64,000 bases of DNA. Source: an uncultured Collinsella sp. (GTDB lineage: Bacteria; Actinomycetota; Coriobacteriia; Coriobacteriales; Coriobacteriaceae). Every line of letters begins with the position of its first letter. Positions within the stretch are counted from its first letter, which is position 1. The DNA is taken from the NCBI GenBank assembly GCA_900541675.1, contig UQKU01000001.1:62001-126000 (forward strand), read 5' to 3'. The translations under genes and the position numbers were made by a program. Of this stretch, positions 7,958 through 14,955 are shown piece by piece. Below the pieces are notes generated by a model that did not search any database, was not told where the DNA came from, and saw only the letters and a list, made by a program, of their open reading frames with translations.

Positions 7958-8030
7958 ATGTGTCAAAGGGACTGCCCTTTGACACATTTAGGGATGGAAG
8001 CCTGCCTGGGGTATGGGATGCCAGGCAGGC
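7958..8030 (-). other. Two strong hairpins between PTS IID and the SIS gene
   Basis: ATGTGTCAAAGGG (7958-7970) pairs with CCCTTTGACACAT (7975-7987), 13 bp with a 4-nt loop. GCCTGCCTGG (8000-8009) pairs with CCAGGCAGGC (8021-8030). Neither has a good T-tract. They may set mRNA stability or attenuate readthrough from the PTS genes into the SIS gene. Confidence 0.6.
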
Positions 8031-8063
8031 CCCCGGGGGAAGCGGTTAGACGCTTGGTCGCGA

Positions 8064-8897
8064 CTAGGCCAGGATGCCGGCCGCGGAGAGGGCGATGCCG
8101 CCCACGATGGCGATCACGAGAAGCCAACCGGTGTTGACGTTCTTCTTGATGAGCCAGTACATAAGGCCGGTAAGGCCAAGGGAGATCATCTGGGGCATCA
8201 TGCCGTCCAAGATGTCCTGGATCACGACGGTGCCGTCAGCGAACTGCAGCGGGGTGGTGGCGCCGATCAGCGTAGCGATCATGCCGCCCACAGACATAAG
8301 ACCCACGATGCCGCAGACATACATGAGCTTCTCCATGAGGTCGCCGCCCTGAAGCTTGCTCAGGTACTCGTGGCCGCCCTGATAGCCCATCTTGGCTGCG
8401 AACCAAGTGATCAGCACGGAGGGCACAATGGAGATGAGCATGGCCAGGATCGGGCCCATGATGGAGCCCTGCTGAGCCAGCTGAACGCCCAGACCAAAGG
8501 CGATAACGCGGATGGTGCCCTGGAAGAGGGAGTCACCGATGCCGGAAAGCGGACCCATGAGGGAGGTCTTGACCGCGTTGATCGAATCGGGATCGAAGTT
8601 CTCGGGATCCTTGGCGTACTCCTCCTCCATGGAGGCGGAGAGGCCCAGGATGAAAGCGCTCGTCTGCGGGGTGCAGTTGTAGAACGCCATGTGACGGTGG
8701 TAAGCCTCTTTCTTAGCAGCGAGCTGCTTGGGGTCGGACTCGTCCGGATAGAGGCGATCGAGCGTGGGAACCATGCCGTAGAGGAAGCCCATGTTCATCT
8801 GACGCTCGTAGTTCCAAGAGGCTTGGATGGCCCAGGAGCGCCAGAAGAACTGGCTGACCTTCTTGTTCAGGGACACGTCCTTGGTTGCGGTTGCCAT
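8064..8897 (-). CDS. PTS mannose/fructose/sorbose family transporter subunit IID
   Basis: 277 residues. The start at 8897 has AAGGAGG upstream. The N-terminus FWRSWAIQASWNYERQMNMGFLYGMVPTL and the stretch LMGPLSGIGDSLFQGTIR are hallmarks of IID-Man proteins. Several C-terminal hydrophobic segments follow (IVGLMSVGGMIATLIGA and LLVIAIVGGIALSAAGIL). IID forms the membrane channel with IIC. It lies 13 bp after IIC in the operon IIAB-IIC-IID-SIS-phosphatase. Confidence 0.95.
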   Translation of the reverse strand: MATATKDVSLNKKVSQFFWRSWAIQASWNYERQMNMGFLYGMVPTLDRLYPDESDPKQLAAKKEAYHRHMAFYNCTPQTSAFILGLSASMEEEYAKDPENFDPDSINAVKTSLMGPLSGIGDSLFQGTIRVIAFGLGVQLAQQGSIMGPILAMLISIVPSVLITWFAAKMGYQGGHEYLSKLQGGDLMEKLMYVCGIVGLMSVGGMIATLIGATTPLQFADGTVVIQDILDGMMPQMISLGLTGLMYWLIKKNVNTGWLLVIAIVGGIALSAAGILA

Positions 8898-8910
8898 AGT
8901 GTGTTCCTCC

Positions 8911-9705
8911 TTAGTCTTCGTCGTCTTCGAGCGGATCGTAGTCGGAATCGACACCGGCGGCTGCATGGGAACCGTTGAACTTGAAGCCCATGAAGACGAC
9001 AGCCAGGCACACACCGATCAGAGCGACCGCGATGACGGACAGGTTGAGGTAAGCGGCGAGCAGGAAACCGATGAACAGGAACGGAGTCATACCCTTCTTG
9101 ATCATCATGGTGAGCAGCAGGGCCAGACCGTAGGCGGTCATGATCTTGGTCGAGACGTTCAGACCAACGGACAGCCACTCGGGAACCATGTTGACGATGG
9201 CTTGGACCAGGTCGGTACCGACAAAGACGGCCAGGAAGATCGGCAGGAAGTACATGATGGCGTACAGACCGGAGCCGGCGCAGATGTGCATGCGGTAGGC
9301 GGTCTTGAACTTGCCGTTATCAATCGCGTTATCTGCCACATGGGTGAGGGCGGCGATGATGGAACGGAACACGATGCCGAGGAGCTGACCCAAGACGGCG
9401 ACCGGGATGGCGATTGTCATGGCGGTCTCGGCGGAAGCATCGGTCAGGCACGCAAAGGCAGCGGCCACGATGCCGCCCAGGACCATATCGGGCGGAACGG
9501 CGGCGCCGACCTGCACCAGGCCCATGGACACGAGCTCGACGGCGGCACCGACGGCAAGGCCGGTGGGCACATCGCCCAGCAGCAGACCGACGAGCGTAGC
9601 GCCAACGAGGGGCTGCTCGAAGTTAAGACGACCGAGCAGGCGGGAGTCCCACATGCAGAACACGCCGACGAGGCCGACGAGCACCGCACTGATGAACGTA
9701 TTCAT
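8911..9705 (-). CDS. PTS mannose/fructose/sorbose family transporter subunit IIC
   Basis: 264 residues, almost entirely hydrophobic, with the family segments LVGATLVGLLLGDVPTGLAVGAAVELVSMGLVQVGAAVPPD near residues 35-75. The C-terminus is acidic (DSDYDPLEDDED). It forms the translocation channel with IID for a sugar phosphorylated by IIB. It lies between the IIAB and IID genes with 36-bp and 13-bp gaps. Confidence 0.95.
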   Translation of the reverse strand: MNTFISAVLVGLVGVFCMWDSRLLGRLNFEQPLVGATLVGLLLGDVPTGLAVGAAVELVSMGLVQVGAAVPPDMVLGGIVAAAFACLTDASAETAMTIAIPVAVLGQLLGIVFRSIIAALTHVADNAIDNGKFKTAYRMHICAGSGLYAIMYFLPIFLAVFVGTDLVQAIVNMVPEWLSVGLNVSTKIMTAYGLALLLTMMIKKGMTPFLFIGFLLAAYLNLSVIAVALIGVCLAVVFMGFKFNGSHAAAGVDSDYDPLEDDED

Positions 9706-9741
9706 ACCCTTCTCCTTTCAGTCAGGCAAAAGCCTGGTTGA

Positions 9742-10665
9742 TTACAGCTTGGCGTCGATGTCGACGCTCTGATACGTAGGGGTCTGCTGGACGTAGAGCT
9801 TGATGCCCATGTCGAGCAGCTGGTTGACGTCGGCCTTCTGGGTGGCGTCGAGGAAGACGGAGCTGTCCTTGCCGCCGACCTGATCGGCACCGTCGTGGTT
9901 GGCGGTGGCGCCCAGGTTGATGGCGTCGAGCTTGTAGCCCTGGCAGAACTGCAGCATCTCGGCCGTGTTGCCAAAGACGAACATGACGCGCTCGCCGAGG
10001 GTGTTGAGCTTGTCCATCTTGGCGAGGGCACGCTCGACGGTGAAGACGTTCAGGCGCACGCCCTGGGGCTTGGCCAGCTTAAGAGCGCCCTTCTTGATGT
10101 CATCGTTGGCGGCAGCGTTGTCGACGACGATGATGCGCTCGGCCTGAACCTTGGTGGTCCAGGTAAAGACGACCTGGCCGTGCAGCAGACGGTAGTCAAG
10201 ACGTGCGAGGACGATCTTGGCGGGACCGGAGCTGTGACGGGACGCCTTGGCCTTCTTGGCGGGAGCCGCGGCGACCTCGACCGGTGCGTTGGGGTTGGTC
10301 AGACCGGTGCGGGCCTCGTTGATGAGGGCCGCGAGCTCGGTGCCCTTGACGGGGGCGGGGCTCATAGCAAGCGTGAGCGCCAGCGGGATGTTGAAACCGC
10401 TGACAACCGTGAACTTCGTGCCGTTCTTGGAAAGCTCGACCATGTTGTTGTTGACCGAGCTACCGAGCATATCGGTTAGCACATACACGGTGTCGTCCGC
10501 GTTGAACGTGGCGATCATAGCCTCAACCTTATTGGTGATGGGCTCCTTGTCGTCACGAGCAAGCGACACGACGTGGACGTTCGACACGTCGCCGAGAACC
10601 ATCTCGAGCGTGTCTTTGGCGCCTGCGGCCAGGCCGCCATGAGATGCGAGAATGATCTGATTCAT
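9742..10665 (-). CDS. PTS mannose-family fused IIA-IIB protein
   Basis: 307 residues. IIA (about 1-120) carries the phosphoacceptor His9 in ILASHGGLAAG. An Ala/Pro/Lys-rich linker covers about 124-147. IIB (about 148-307) carries the active-site His162 in RLDYRLLHGQV. It receives phosphate from HPr and passes it to the incoming sugar. First gene of the operon; operator-like repeats are at 10682-10709 directly upstream. Substrate is inferred from the SIS neighbour to be an amino-sugar conjugate such as fructoselysine or glucoselysine. Confidence 0.95.
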   Translation of the reverse strand: MNQIILASHGGLAAGAKDTLEMVLGDVSNVHVVSLARDDKEPITNKVEAMIATFNADDTVYVLTDMLGSSVNNNMVELSKNGTKFTVVSGFNIPLALTLAMSPAPVKGTELAALINEARTGLTNPNAPVEVAAAPAKKAKASRHSSGPAKIVLARLDYRLLHGQVVFTWTTKVQAERIIVVDNAAANDDIKKGALKLAKPQGVRLNVFTVERALAKMDKLNTLGERVMFVFGNTAEMLQFCQGYKLDAINLGATANHDGADQVGGKDSSVFLDATQKADVNQLLDMGIKLYVQQTPTYQSVDIDAKL

Positions 10666-10681
10666 CTTGCCTCCTCCTTTT

Positions 10682-10740
10682 CGTTATGGTCATTATAACG
10701 TCTTATACGTTGCTTATATTGATAATTAGTATATAAACCG
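10682..10740. promoter_or_regulatory. Promoter/operator region of the mannose-type PTS operon
   Basis: CGTTATGGTCATTATAACG (10682-10700) contains inverted CGTTAT/ATAACG. It overlaps TATAACGTCTTATACG (10694-10709). AT-rich sequence with several candidate -10 boxes follows to 10740. The TATAACG core recurs before the GntR gene (4703) and before the EamA gene (11972). Confidence 0.55.
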
Positions 10741-10848
10741 TTCGCGGGTGAAAAACGACCGTTGGCGGGTTTAACGTACTTGAAACGTTGGGGCTGGACA
10801 GGCCGGCACTGGCGGGATAACCCCAAGTCGGACCCTGCGTGCAATCCT

Positions 10849-11931
10849 CTATCGCACGAAGTACCAGGGGCTTTCCTGCACGGTGGGCTCCAGCGTAATG
10901 CCCGTGCGCTCGCGGAACAGATCCATGTCCTGCGATTTCTCCGTCCACCACGCGTTGGGCTTAAAGGTCATGCTCTCAATGACATGGCCGACAAACACAC
11001 TGTTGCGCATCTTGGAAAAGTCGGTGTTCATGATCACGATGGACGCGAGCACCAAAACGATGCCCAGAACCTTGATCGCACCGGCGGGCTCGGCGTAGAC
11101 ACCAATGCCCAGCAGCACGGTGACGACCGTCTCGAATGACATTACGACGGGAACTTTCGACGTCTCGAGCCCCATGGACAGACCCTGCATATATAAGACA
11201 TAGGCCACGGCTGTGGGGATGAGTCCAAAGCCAAGGAACAGCAGCAGCAGCTGTGGCGACATTGCCGCGGCGACATCCGGCCACGGAGCCGCGATAGCCG
11301 CCATAACCGCACCGCCAAAAACAAGGCCCCAAAACGTGACAGCCAGCGGGTGGACCGTCTTGGTTGCTATCCGGCTAAACACCGCGAGCGACGCGCCACA
11401 AAAGCCCGCAATCACGCCCGACGTGACGCCCCAAACCGAAAAATGAAAACCGGAAAGGTCGCCATCGGTCACTGCAAGTACACAGCCACCGATGTTAAAA
11501 GCGATGGCAACGAGCTTGTTGGGAGTCACATCCTCGCGATAAAGCACGCGGCCGAGCATGACGCCAAACACCGGCGAGGTGTAGAGCAGCACCGAGGCCG
11601 TGGACATGCCCACCTCGCCCATGCACTCGTAATAAAGCGTGTTAGCGGTGGCGAGGCCGATAATGCCAAGAAGCGCACAAGGAACAAGCTCTTTAGGACT
11701 TGCCTTGAACAGTGCCAGGGGACCCGATGCCTTTCCCTCACGAGCACCTCCCTGGCAACCCATGAATGCCAAGACCGGAGCCATTAAGACGGCACCCGAC
11801 AACAAGCGAAAGGCAGCCATACTCTGGGACGTAACGCCCATGGCCGAGATGCCGTTTACAAAGATTCCGATGCTGCCCCACATAAGCGCGGCGATCAGCA
11901 CCAGCACATAGCCCAGATTGCTTTTCTTCAA
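10849..11931 (-). CDS. EamA/DMT-family transporter
   Basis: About 360 residues with ten predicted membrane segments in two EamA repeats, starting NLGYVLVLIAALMWGSIGIFV and again in the second half (VLYMQGLSMGLETSKVPVVMSFETVVTVLLGIGVYAEP). I chose the TTG at 11931 because GAGGAGG lies 5 nt upstream; a GTG at 11967 gives 12 more residues but has no ribosome-binding site. The C-terminal 55 or so residues after the last membrane segment form a soluble tail (SVFVGHVIESMTFKPNAWW...) that is unusual for this family. The TATAACG site upstream suggests co-regulation with the PTS operon. It may export an amine or amino acid released from the sugar conjugate (inference). Confidence 0.8.
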   Translation of the reverse strand: MKKSNLGYVLVLIAALMWGSIGIFVNGISAMGVTSQSMAAFRLLSGAVLMAPVLAFMGCQGGAREGKASGPLALFKASPKELVPCALLGIIGLATANTLYYECMGEVGMSTASVLLYTSPVFGVMLGRVLYREDVTPNKLVAIAFNIGGCVLAVTDGDLSGFHFSVWGVTSGVIAGFCGASLAVFSRIATKTVHPLAVTFWGLVFGGAVMAAIAAPWPDVAAAMSPQLLLLFLGFGLIPTAVAYVLYMQGLSMGLETSKVPVVMSFETVVTVLLGIGVYAEPAGAIKVLGIVLVLASIVIMNTDFSKMRNSVFVGHVIESMTFKPNAWWTEKSQDMDLFRERTGITLEPTVQESPWYFVR

Positions 11932-11971
11932 CGCAGCCTCCTCGGTATTGTTTCCAATATGTTTCACACTA

Positions 11972-11987
11972 CGTTATAGTCGTTATA
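11972..11987. promoter_or_regulatory. Operator-like direct repeat upstream of EamA gene
   Basis: Read on the minus strand this is TATAACGACTATAACG, a direct repeat of TATAACG with a 9-bp period. It matches the cores at 4703 and 10694. It lies 40-56 bp upstream of the chosen TTG start. Confidence 0.5.
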
Positions 11988-12037
11988 TACATTTTTCAAG
12001 ACACAAATCGGCGAGCGGAAAAATCCGCTCCCCACAT

Positions 12038-12165
12038 ACTCATTGGGTACTCATTGGGGACGTACTTAAATGAGTAGTCGTTGGGGACGTTCTTGGATGA
12101 CTAGTCATTTAAGAACGTCCCCAACGACTAGGACTGTCCCCAACTGCCGGCAGAAAAGGAACGTT
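12038..12165. repeat. Dispersed palindrome cluster, 20-bp arms (copy 2)
   Basis: Arms 12075-12094 and 12111-12130 are perfectly complementary. Related fragments flank them: ACTCATTGGGGACGTACTTAA at the left, one base longer than the core, and GGACTGTCCCCAACTGCCGG at the right. The same order of fragments is seen at 47778-47936. Confidence 0.75.
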
Positions 12166-12185
12166 CCCAACGTCTAAGGCGCCGC

Positions 12186-12346
12186 TGGTTGAGCATAAGT
12201 CAGCGAGCGGGCCGCATTTGAGGCAAGGTGACGTGAAACGAAAGGGCGCTGACCTTCTGGTCGCGCCCTTGAAGTTGAACGTCAGATTGCCCAAATGCGG
12301 ACCGCGCAGCGTCGAGCCGTTACGCGGTTTGGTAAAACCGCGTAAC
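12186..12346. repeat. Structured 3'-flanking hairpin element (copy B)
   Basis: CCGCATTTG (12212-12220) pairs with CAAATGCGG (12292-12300). GACGT/ACGTC and GCAA/TTGC pair inside, and a GGGCG...CGCCC hairpin caps it. Conserved blocks with copy A on the minus strand are TCGACGCTGC, GGCAATCTGACGTTCAA, TTTCACGTCACCTTGC and GACTTATG. A 12-bp hairpin, GTTACGCGGTTT/AAACCGCGTAAC (12319-12346), touches the SIS stop codon and may act as its terminator. Confidence 0.7.
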
Positions 12347-13338
12347 TAATACTCAAGCTTCCACATGTAGCGGCGCGTCATATAGTCCTTGTGGGTGACG
12401 GCAGAGAGCGCGCGCATGTACACGTTGTTGAGGATCGGGGCAAAGATCAGGTGGTTGAAGTACTCGCTCACGCTGTCCTTGATGTCGTTAAGGCCGAGCT
12501 CCTTGGCGTCGAGCTGATAGACGCGCTCGCCACCGTACTGGTTGACGAAGCGGATGCCGCGCTCGTCGTTGCAGCGGCTGCGGCCGACGCTGATGAGCTG
12601 GAACAGCGAGGTGCGCTTGTCCAGGATCTCGAAGGGGCCATGGAAGAAATCGCAGGTGTTGATGGTGCAAGAGTCGATCTGCAGCATCTCCTGCACGTTG
12701 CAGATGCTAAAGACGTAGGCGGCACCAAAGAGCGGGCCCTGGGCCATGACGTTGATGCAGGGCTTGTCGGCGTTCTGCTCGGCCCACTTGGCAGCGAGCG
12801 GACGGGTGTACTCGACGGCCTTGCGATAGATGGGGTCGACCAAGTCAAACGCGGCCATAGCGGTCTCGTACTCGGCATAGCCCTCGGTCTGCTGCGTGAG
12901 CTCCATGGCGATCATGGTCACGACGGCGGAGTTGGTGCGACCCATGCAGGACTCGTCGACGGCCAGGCTGTCGTACTGGATCTTGTAGTCGCAGACCTCG
13001 GTGAGGCCGGACTCGTCAACATAGATGGCGATGGTGCTGGCGCCGTGGTCCTTGGCGACCTGGGCGGCAACGATGGTCTCCTTGGTGCCGCGCATGGACA
13101 CGACGACGGCCAGGGTGTTCTCGTTGACGTAGGCCGGGGTGGCGTGCACGAACTCGTTGCTGGTGTAGCTGGAGCTCACGCCCTGCGTGGCCTCGTGCTC
13201 CATAAAGTACTGGGCAGGATAGTTGCCGCCGTTGGATCCGCCAGCGCCAATCCACACGACGCGCTTGATGCCGCCCTTGTCTGCCTTGTCAGCCAAAACC
13301 TGGGAGACGACATCCTTAACCTGTTCCTGAGTAGTCAT
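12346..13338 (-). CDS. SIS-domain phosphosugar deglycase/isomerase (FrlB/GfrF-like)
   Basis: 330 residues with two SIS domains: VVWIGAGGSNGGNYPAQYFM with the loop VVSMRGTKETIVAAQVAK, and the second with NTCDFFHGPFEILDKRTS. The C-terminus HKDYMTRRYMWKLEY resembles that of the SIS gene at 6884, but overall the two are clearly diverged. It is transcribed divergently from a GntR gene at 13544, and the shared intergenic region holds three copies of a probable operator. Substrate is inferred as a phosphorylated amino-sugar conjugate. Confidence 0.85.
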   Translation of the reverse strand: MTTQEQVKDVVSQVLADKADKGGIKRVVWIGAGGSNGGNYPAQYFMEHEATQGVSSSYTSNEFVHATPAYVNENTLAVVVSMRGTKETIVAAQVAKDHGASTIAIYVDESGLTEVCDYKIQYDSLAVDESCMGRTNSAVVTMIAMELTQQTEGYAEYETAMAAFDLVDPIYRKAVEYTRPLAAKWAEQNADKPCINVMAQGPLFGAAYVFSICNVQEMLQIDSCTINTCDFFHGPFEILDKRTSLFQLISVGRSRCNDERGIRFVNQYGGERVYQLDAKELGLNDIKDSVSEYFNHLIFAPILNNVYMRALSAVTHKDYMTRRYMWKLEY

Positions 13339-13375
13339 CGTGCATCAGCCTTTCTTCTCGTTTGATGCTCTCGAT

Positions 13376-13535
13376 GGCATACAAGTTACATACATGTTTT
13401 GGTTATGTCGACTAGTTGTATGCTATATTTGTCTTAGATATTTTGCTGATGCGGTTTTCGACAACTGGCTACCAGCGGTTTTGTTGTTGTATTGAATACA
13501 CGCTTGCTTAGATAGGCATACAAGTTAGATACAGG
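13376..13535. promoter_or_regulatory. Divergent promoter region with three operator-like sites
   Basis: GCATACAAGTTACATACA (from 13377), its partial inverse ACTAGTTGTATGC (13411-13423) and GCATACAAGTTAGATACA (from 13516) lie between the divergent SIS and GntR genes. The half-site ATACAAGT resembles known HutC-subfamily operators such as TreR. The third copy is next to the gntR start, which suggests autoregulation. Confidence 0.65.
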
Positions 13536-13543
13536 TTGATCAC

Positions 13544-14266
13544 ATGAACGCTTCGTCTAAAAAGAAACTGAACCAATACGAGCGCTTGGCGGGCATGTTG
13601 CGTGACCGCATCGCCGCCGGCATCTACGCACGCGGAGACAAGCTGCCGTCCGAGATGGAACTCATGGACGAATCGGGGCTGTCGCGCAGCACCGTGCGCC
13701 ACGCCCTTAAGGTTCTCGTTGATGAGGGCCTGGTGCGCACCGAGCGCGGGCGTGGCGCCTTTGTGGCCGACACGCCCGCGCTCCACGAGAACAACCTAGT
13801 GTTTTCGAGCTATACCAAGCAGGTCGAAGGTCAGGGCATGAAGCCCACCACGCGCACCGTGGACTCGGGCTTTGCCAAGGCGGCCGGCAGCATGGCTAAG
13901 TTCTTTGACGCCGCCGTGGGCAGCAAGCTCGTCAAACTTGTCCGTCTGCGCTACCTGGACGACGTGCCGCTGTGCCTGGAGACCACCTACCTGCCGCCAA
14001 GCTTCGAGACGCTCATCGATCGCGATATCAACGGTTCGCTCTACGCGACGCTGCGCCAAGAATTCCATCGCGCGCCGGCACAGGGGCATAAGACCTTTGA
14101 GGTGTGCTACGCCTCGCAAAACGAGGCGTTTTTGCTCAACGTCGAGCGCGGGCAGGCACTAATCCTGATCACCGACTACGTCTACGACACCGACGGCCGC
14201 CCGCTCCATGTCTCCAAGCGCATCCAACGCACCGACCGTGCCAAATACACCGAACCCATCGGCTAA
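13544..14266 (+). CDS. GntR-family transcriptional regulator with UTRA domain
   Basis: 240 residues, one of the few plus-strand genes here. The N-terminal winged helix reads YERLAGMLRDRIAAGIYARG, KLPSEMELMDESGLSRSTVRHALKVL and RGRGAFV. The UTRA domain follows, ending HVSKRIQRTDRAKY. It is more diverged than the two other GntR proteins in the window. Divergent from the SIS gene at 12346; three operator-like sites lie between them. Likely a local repressor of that SIS gene. A dispersed repeat starts directly after the stop codon. Confidence 0.9.
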   Translation: MNASSKKKLNQYERLAGMLRDRIAAGIYARGDKLPSEMELMDESGLSRSTVRHALKVLVDEGLVRTERGRGAFVADTPALHENNLVFSSYTKQVEGQGMKPTTRTVDSGFAKAAGSMAKFFDAAVGSKLVKLVRLRYLDDVPLCLETTYLPPSFETLIDRDINGSLYATLRQEFHRAPAQGHKTFEVCYASQNEAFLLNVERGQALILITDYVYDTDGRPLHVSKRIQRTDRAKYTEPIG

Positions 14267-14268
14267 CC

Positions 14269-14306
14269 TGCCAAAATAAACCTGTCCCTAAATGGTAGGT
14301 TTGGGG
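14269..14306 (-). repeat. Dispersed repeat (AGGGACAGGTTTA family), copy 4
   Basis: On the minus strand it reads CCTACCATTTAGGGACAG then GTTTATTTTGGCAGGTTAG. It lies between the convergent GntR and acetyltransferase genes. It supplies the TAG stop (14288-14290) of the acetyltransferase gene, exactly as copy 2 does for the HAD gene. Confidence 0.75.
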
Positions 14307-14878
14307 AGATCGGGGAACCAGGTTGGCTTGGGTTGATTGGGTGTGCGCTCGGCTAGGACCAGCTCCATCCAGCACATGTCGTACCAGCGGCCGAACTTTT
14401 GGGCGCAGCGGTCAAAAGCACCCACCAGGCGATATCCCATATGAGCATGGAAATCCTGGCTGTTGTGCGTCAGGTACTCATCGTCCTTGTCGTGCGGCAC
14501 GGCAATGAGCGCGCACATGTTGGTGATGCCCATCGCGACCAGGCATTGCTTGAGCGCGTCGTGCAGCTTGCGGCCCAGCCCGCCGTGGCGCACGTCGCGC
14601 GCCAGGTAGATCGATGTCTCGACCGACCAGTCATAGGCCTCGCGGCTGTTAAGCGGACTCACATAGGCATAGCCTACCGGATGCCCGTCCAGCTCCATCA
14701 CCAAATACGGATAGCGCTTGAGCGTACGCTCGATACGCCCGGCGAACTCCTCAACGCTCGGCACCTCGTATTCGCAGGTAATCGCCGTCTCGCGCACATA
14801 CGGCTCATAGATGGCAAGCAACGCCGGCGCATCATCGGGCGTCGCCAGGCGAATCGTCGGCTCGGACATCTCGGTCAT
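14288..14878 (-). CDS. GNAT-family N-acetyltransferase (phosphinothricin acetyltransferase-like)
   Basis: 196 residues. The N-terminus TIRLATPDDAPALLAIYEPYVRETAITCEYEVP and the motif SIYLARDVRHGGLGRKLHDALKQ are typical of the PAT subgroup, with the acetyl-CoA loop RHGGLGRKL. GYRLVGAFDRCAQKFGRWYDMCWMEL is the characteristic end of the fold. It transfers acetyl from acetyl-CoA to a small amine; the substrate is unknown. The start at 14878 has GGAGAAGG upstream. The last residues (PTI) and stop codon come from a dispersed repeat, so the natural C-terminus may have been altered. Confidence 0.88.
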   Translation of the reverse strand: MTEMSEPTIRLATPDDAPALLAIYEPYVRETAITCEYEVPSVEEFAGRIERTLKRYPYLVMELDGHPVGYAYVSPLNSREAYDWSVETSIYLARDVRHGGLGRKLHDALKQCLVAMGITNMCALIAVPHDKDDEYLTHNSQDFHAHMGYRLVGAFDRCAQKFGRWYDMCWMELVLAERTPNQPKPTWFPDLPKPTI

Positions 14879-14902
14879 ACAACCCTTCTCCCCAAAAGCA
14901 AA

Positions 14903-14937
14903 GGCCGCCCTGCGCCAAGCTCAGGCGCAGGGCGGCC
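14903..14937 (-). terminator. Intrinsic terminator after the aldolase-like gene
   Basis: GGCCGCCCTGCGCC (14903-14916) pairs with GGCGCAGGGCGGCC (14924-14937). On the minus strand TTTGCTTTT follows. It lies 19 bp beyond the stop codon. Confidence 0.85.
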
Positions 14938-14955
14938 CCTTGTCATTACATCAGG

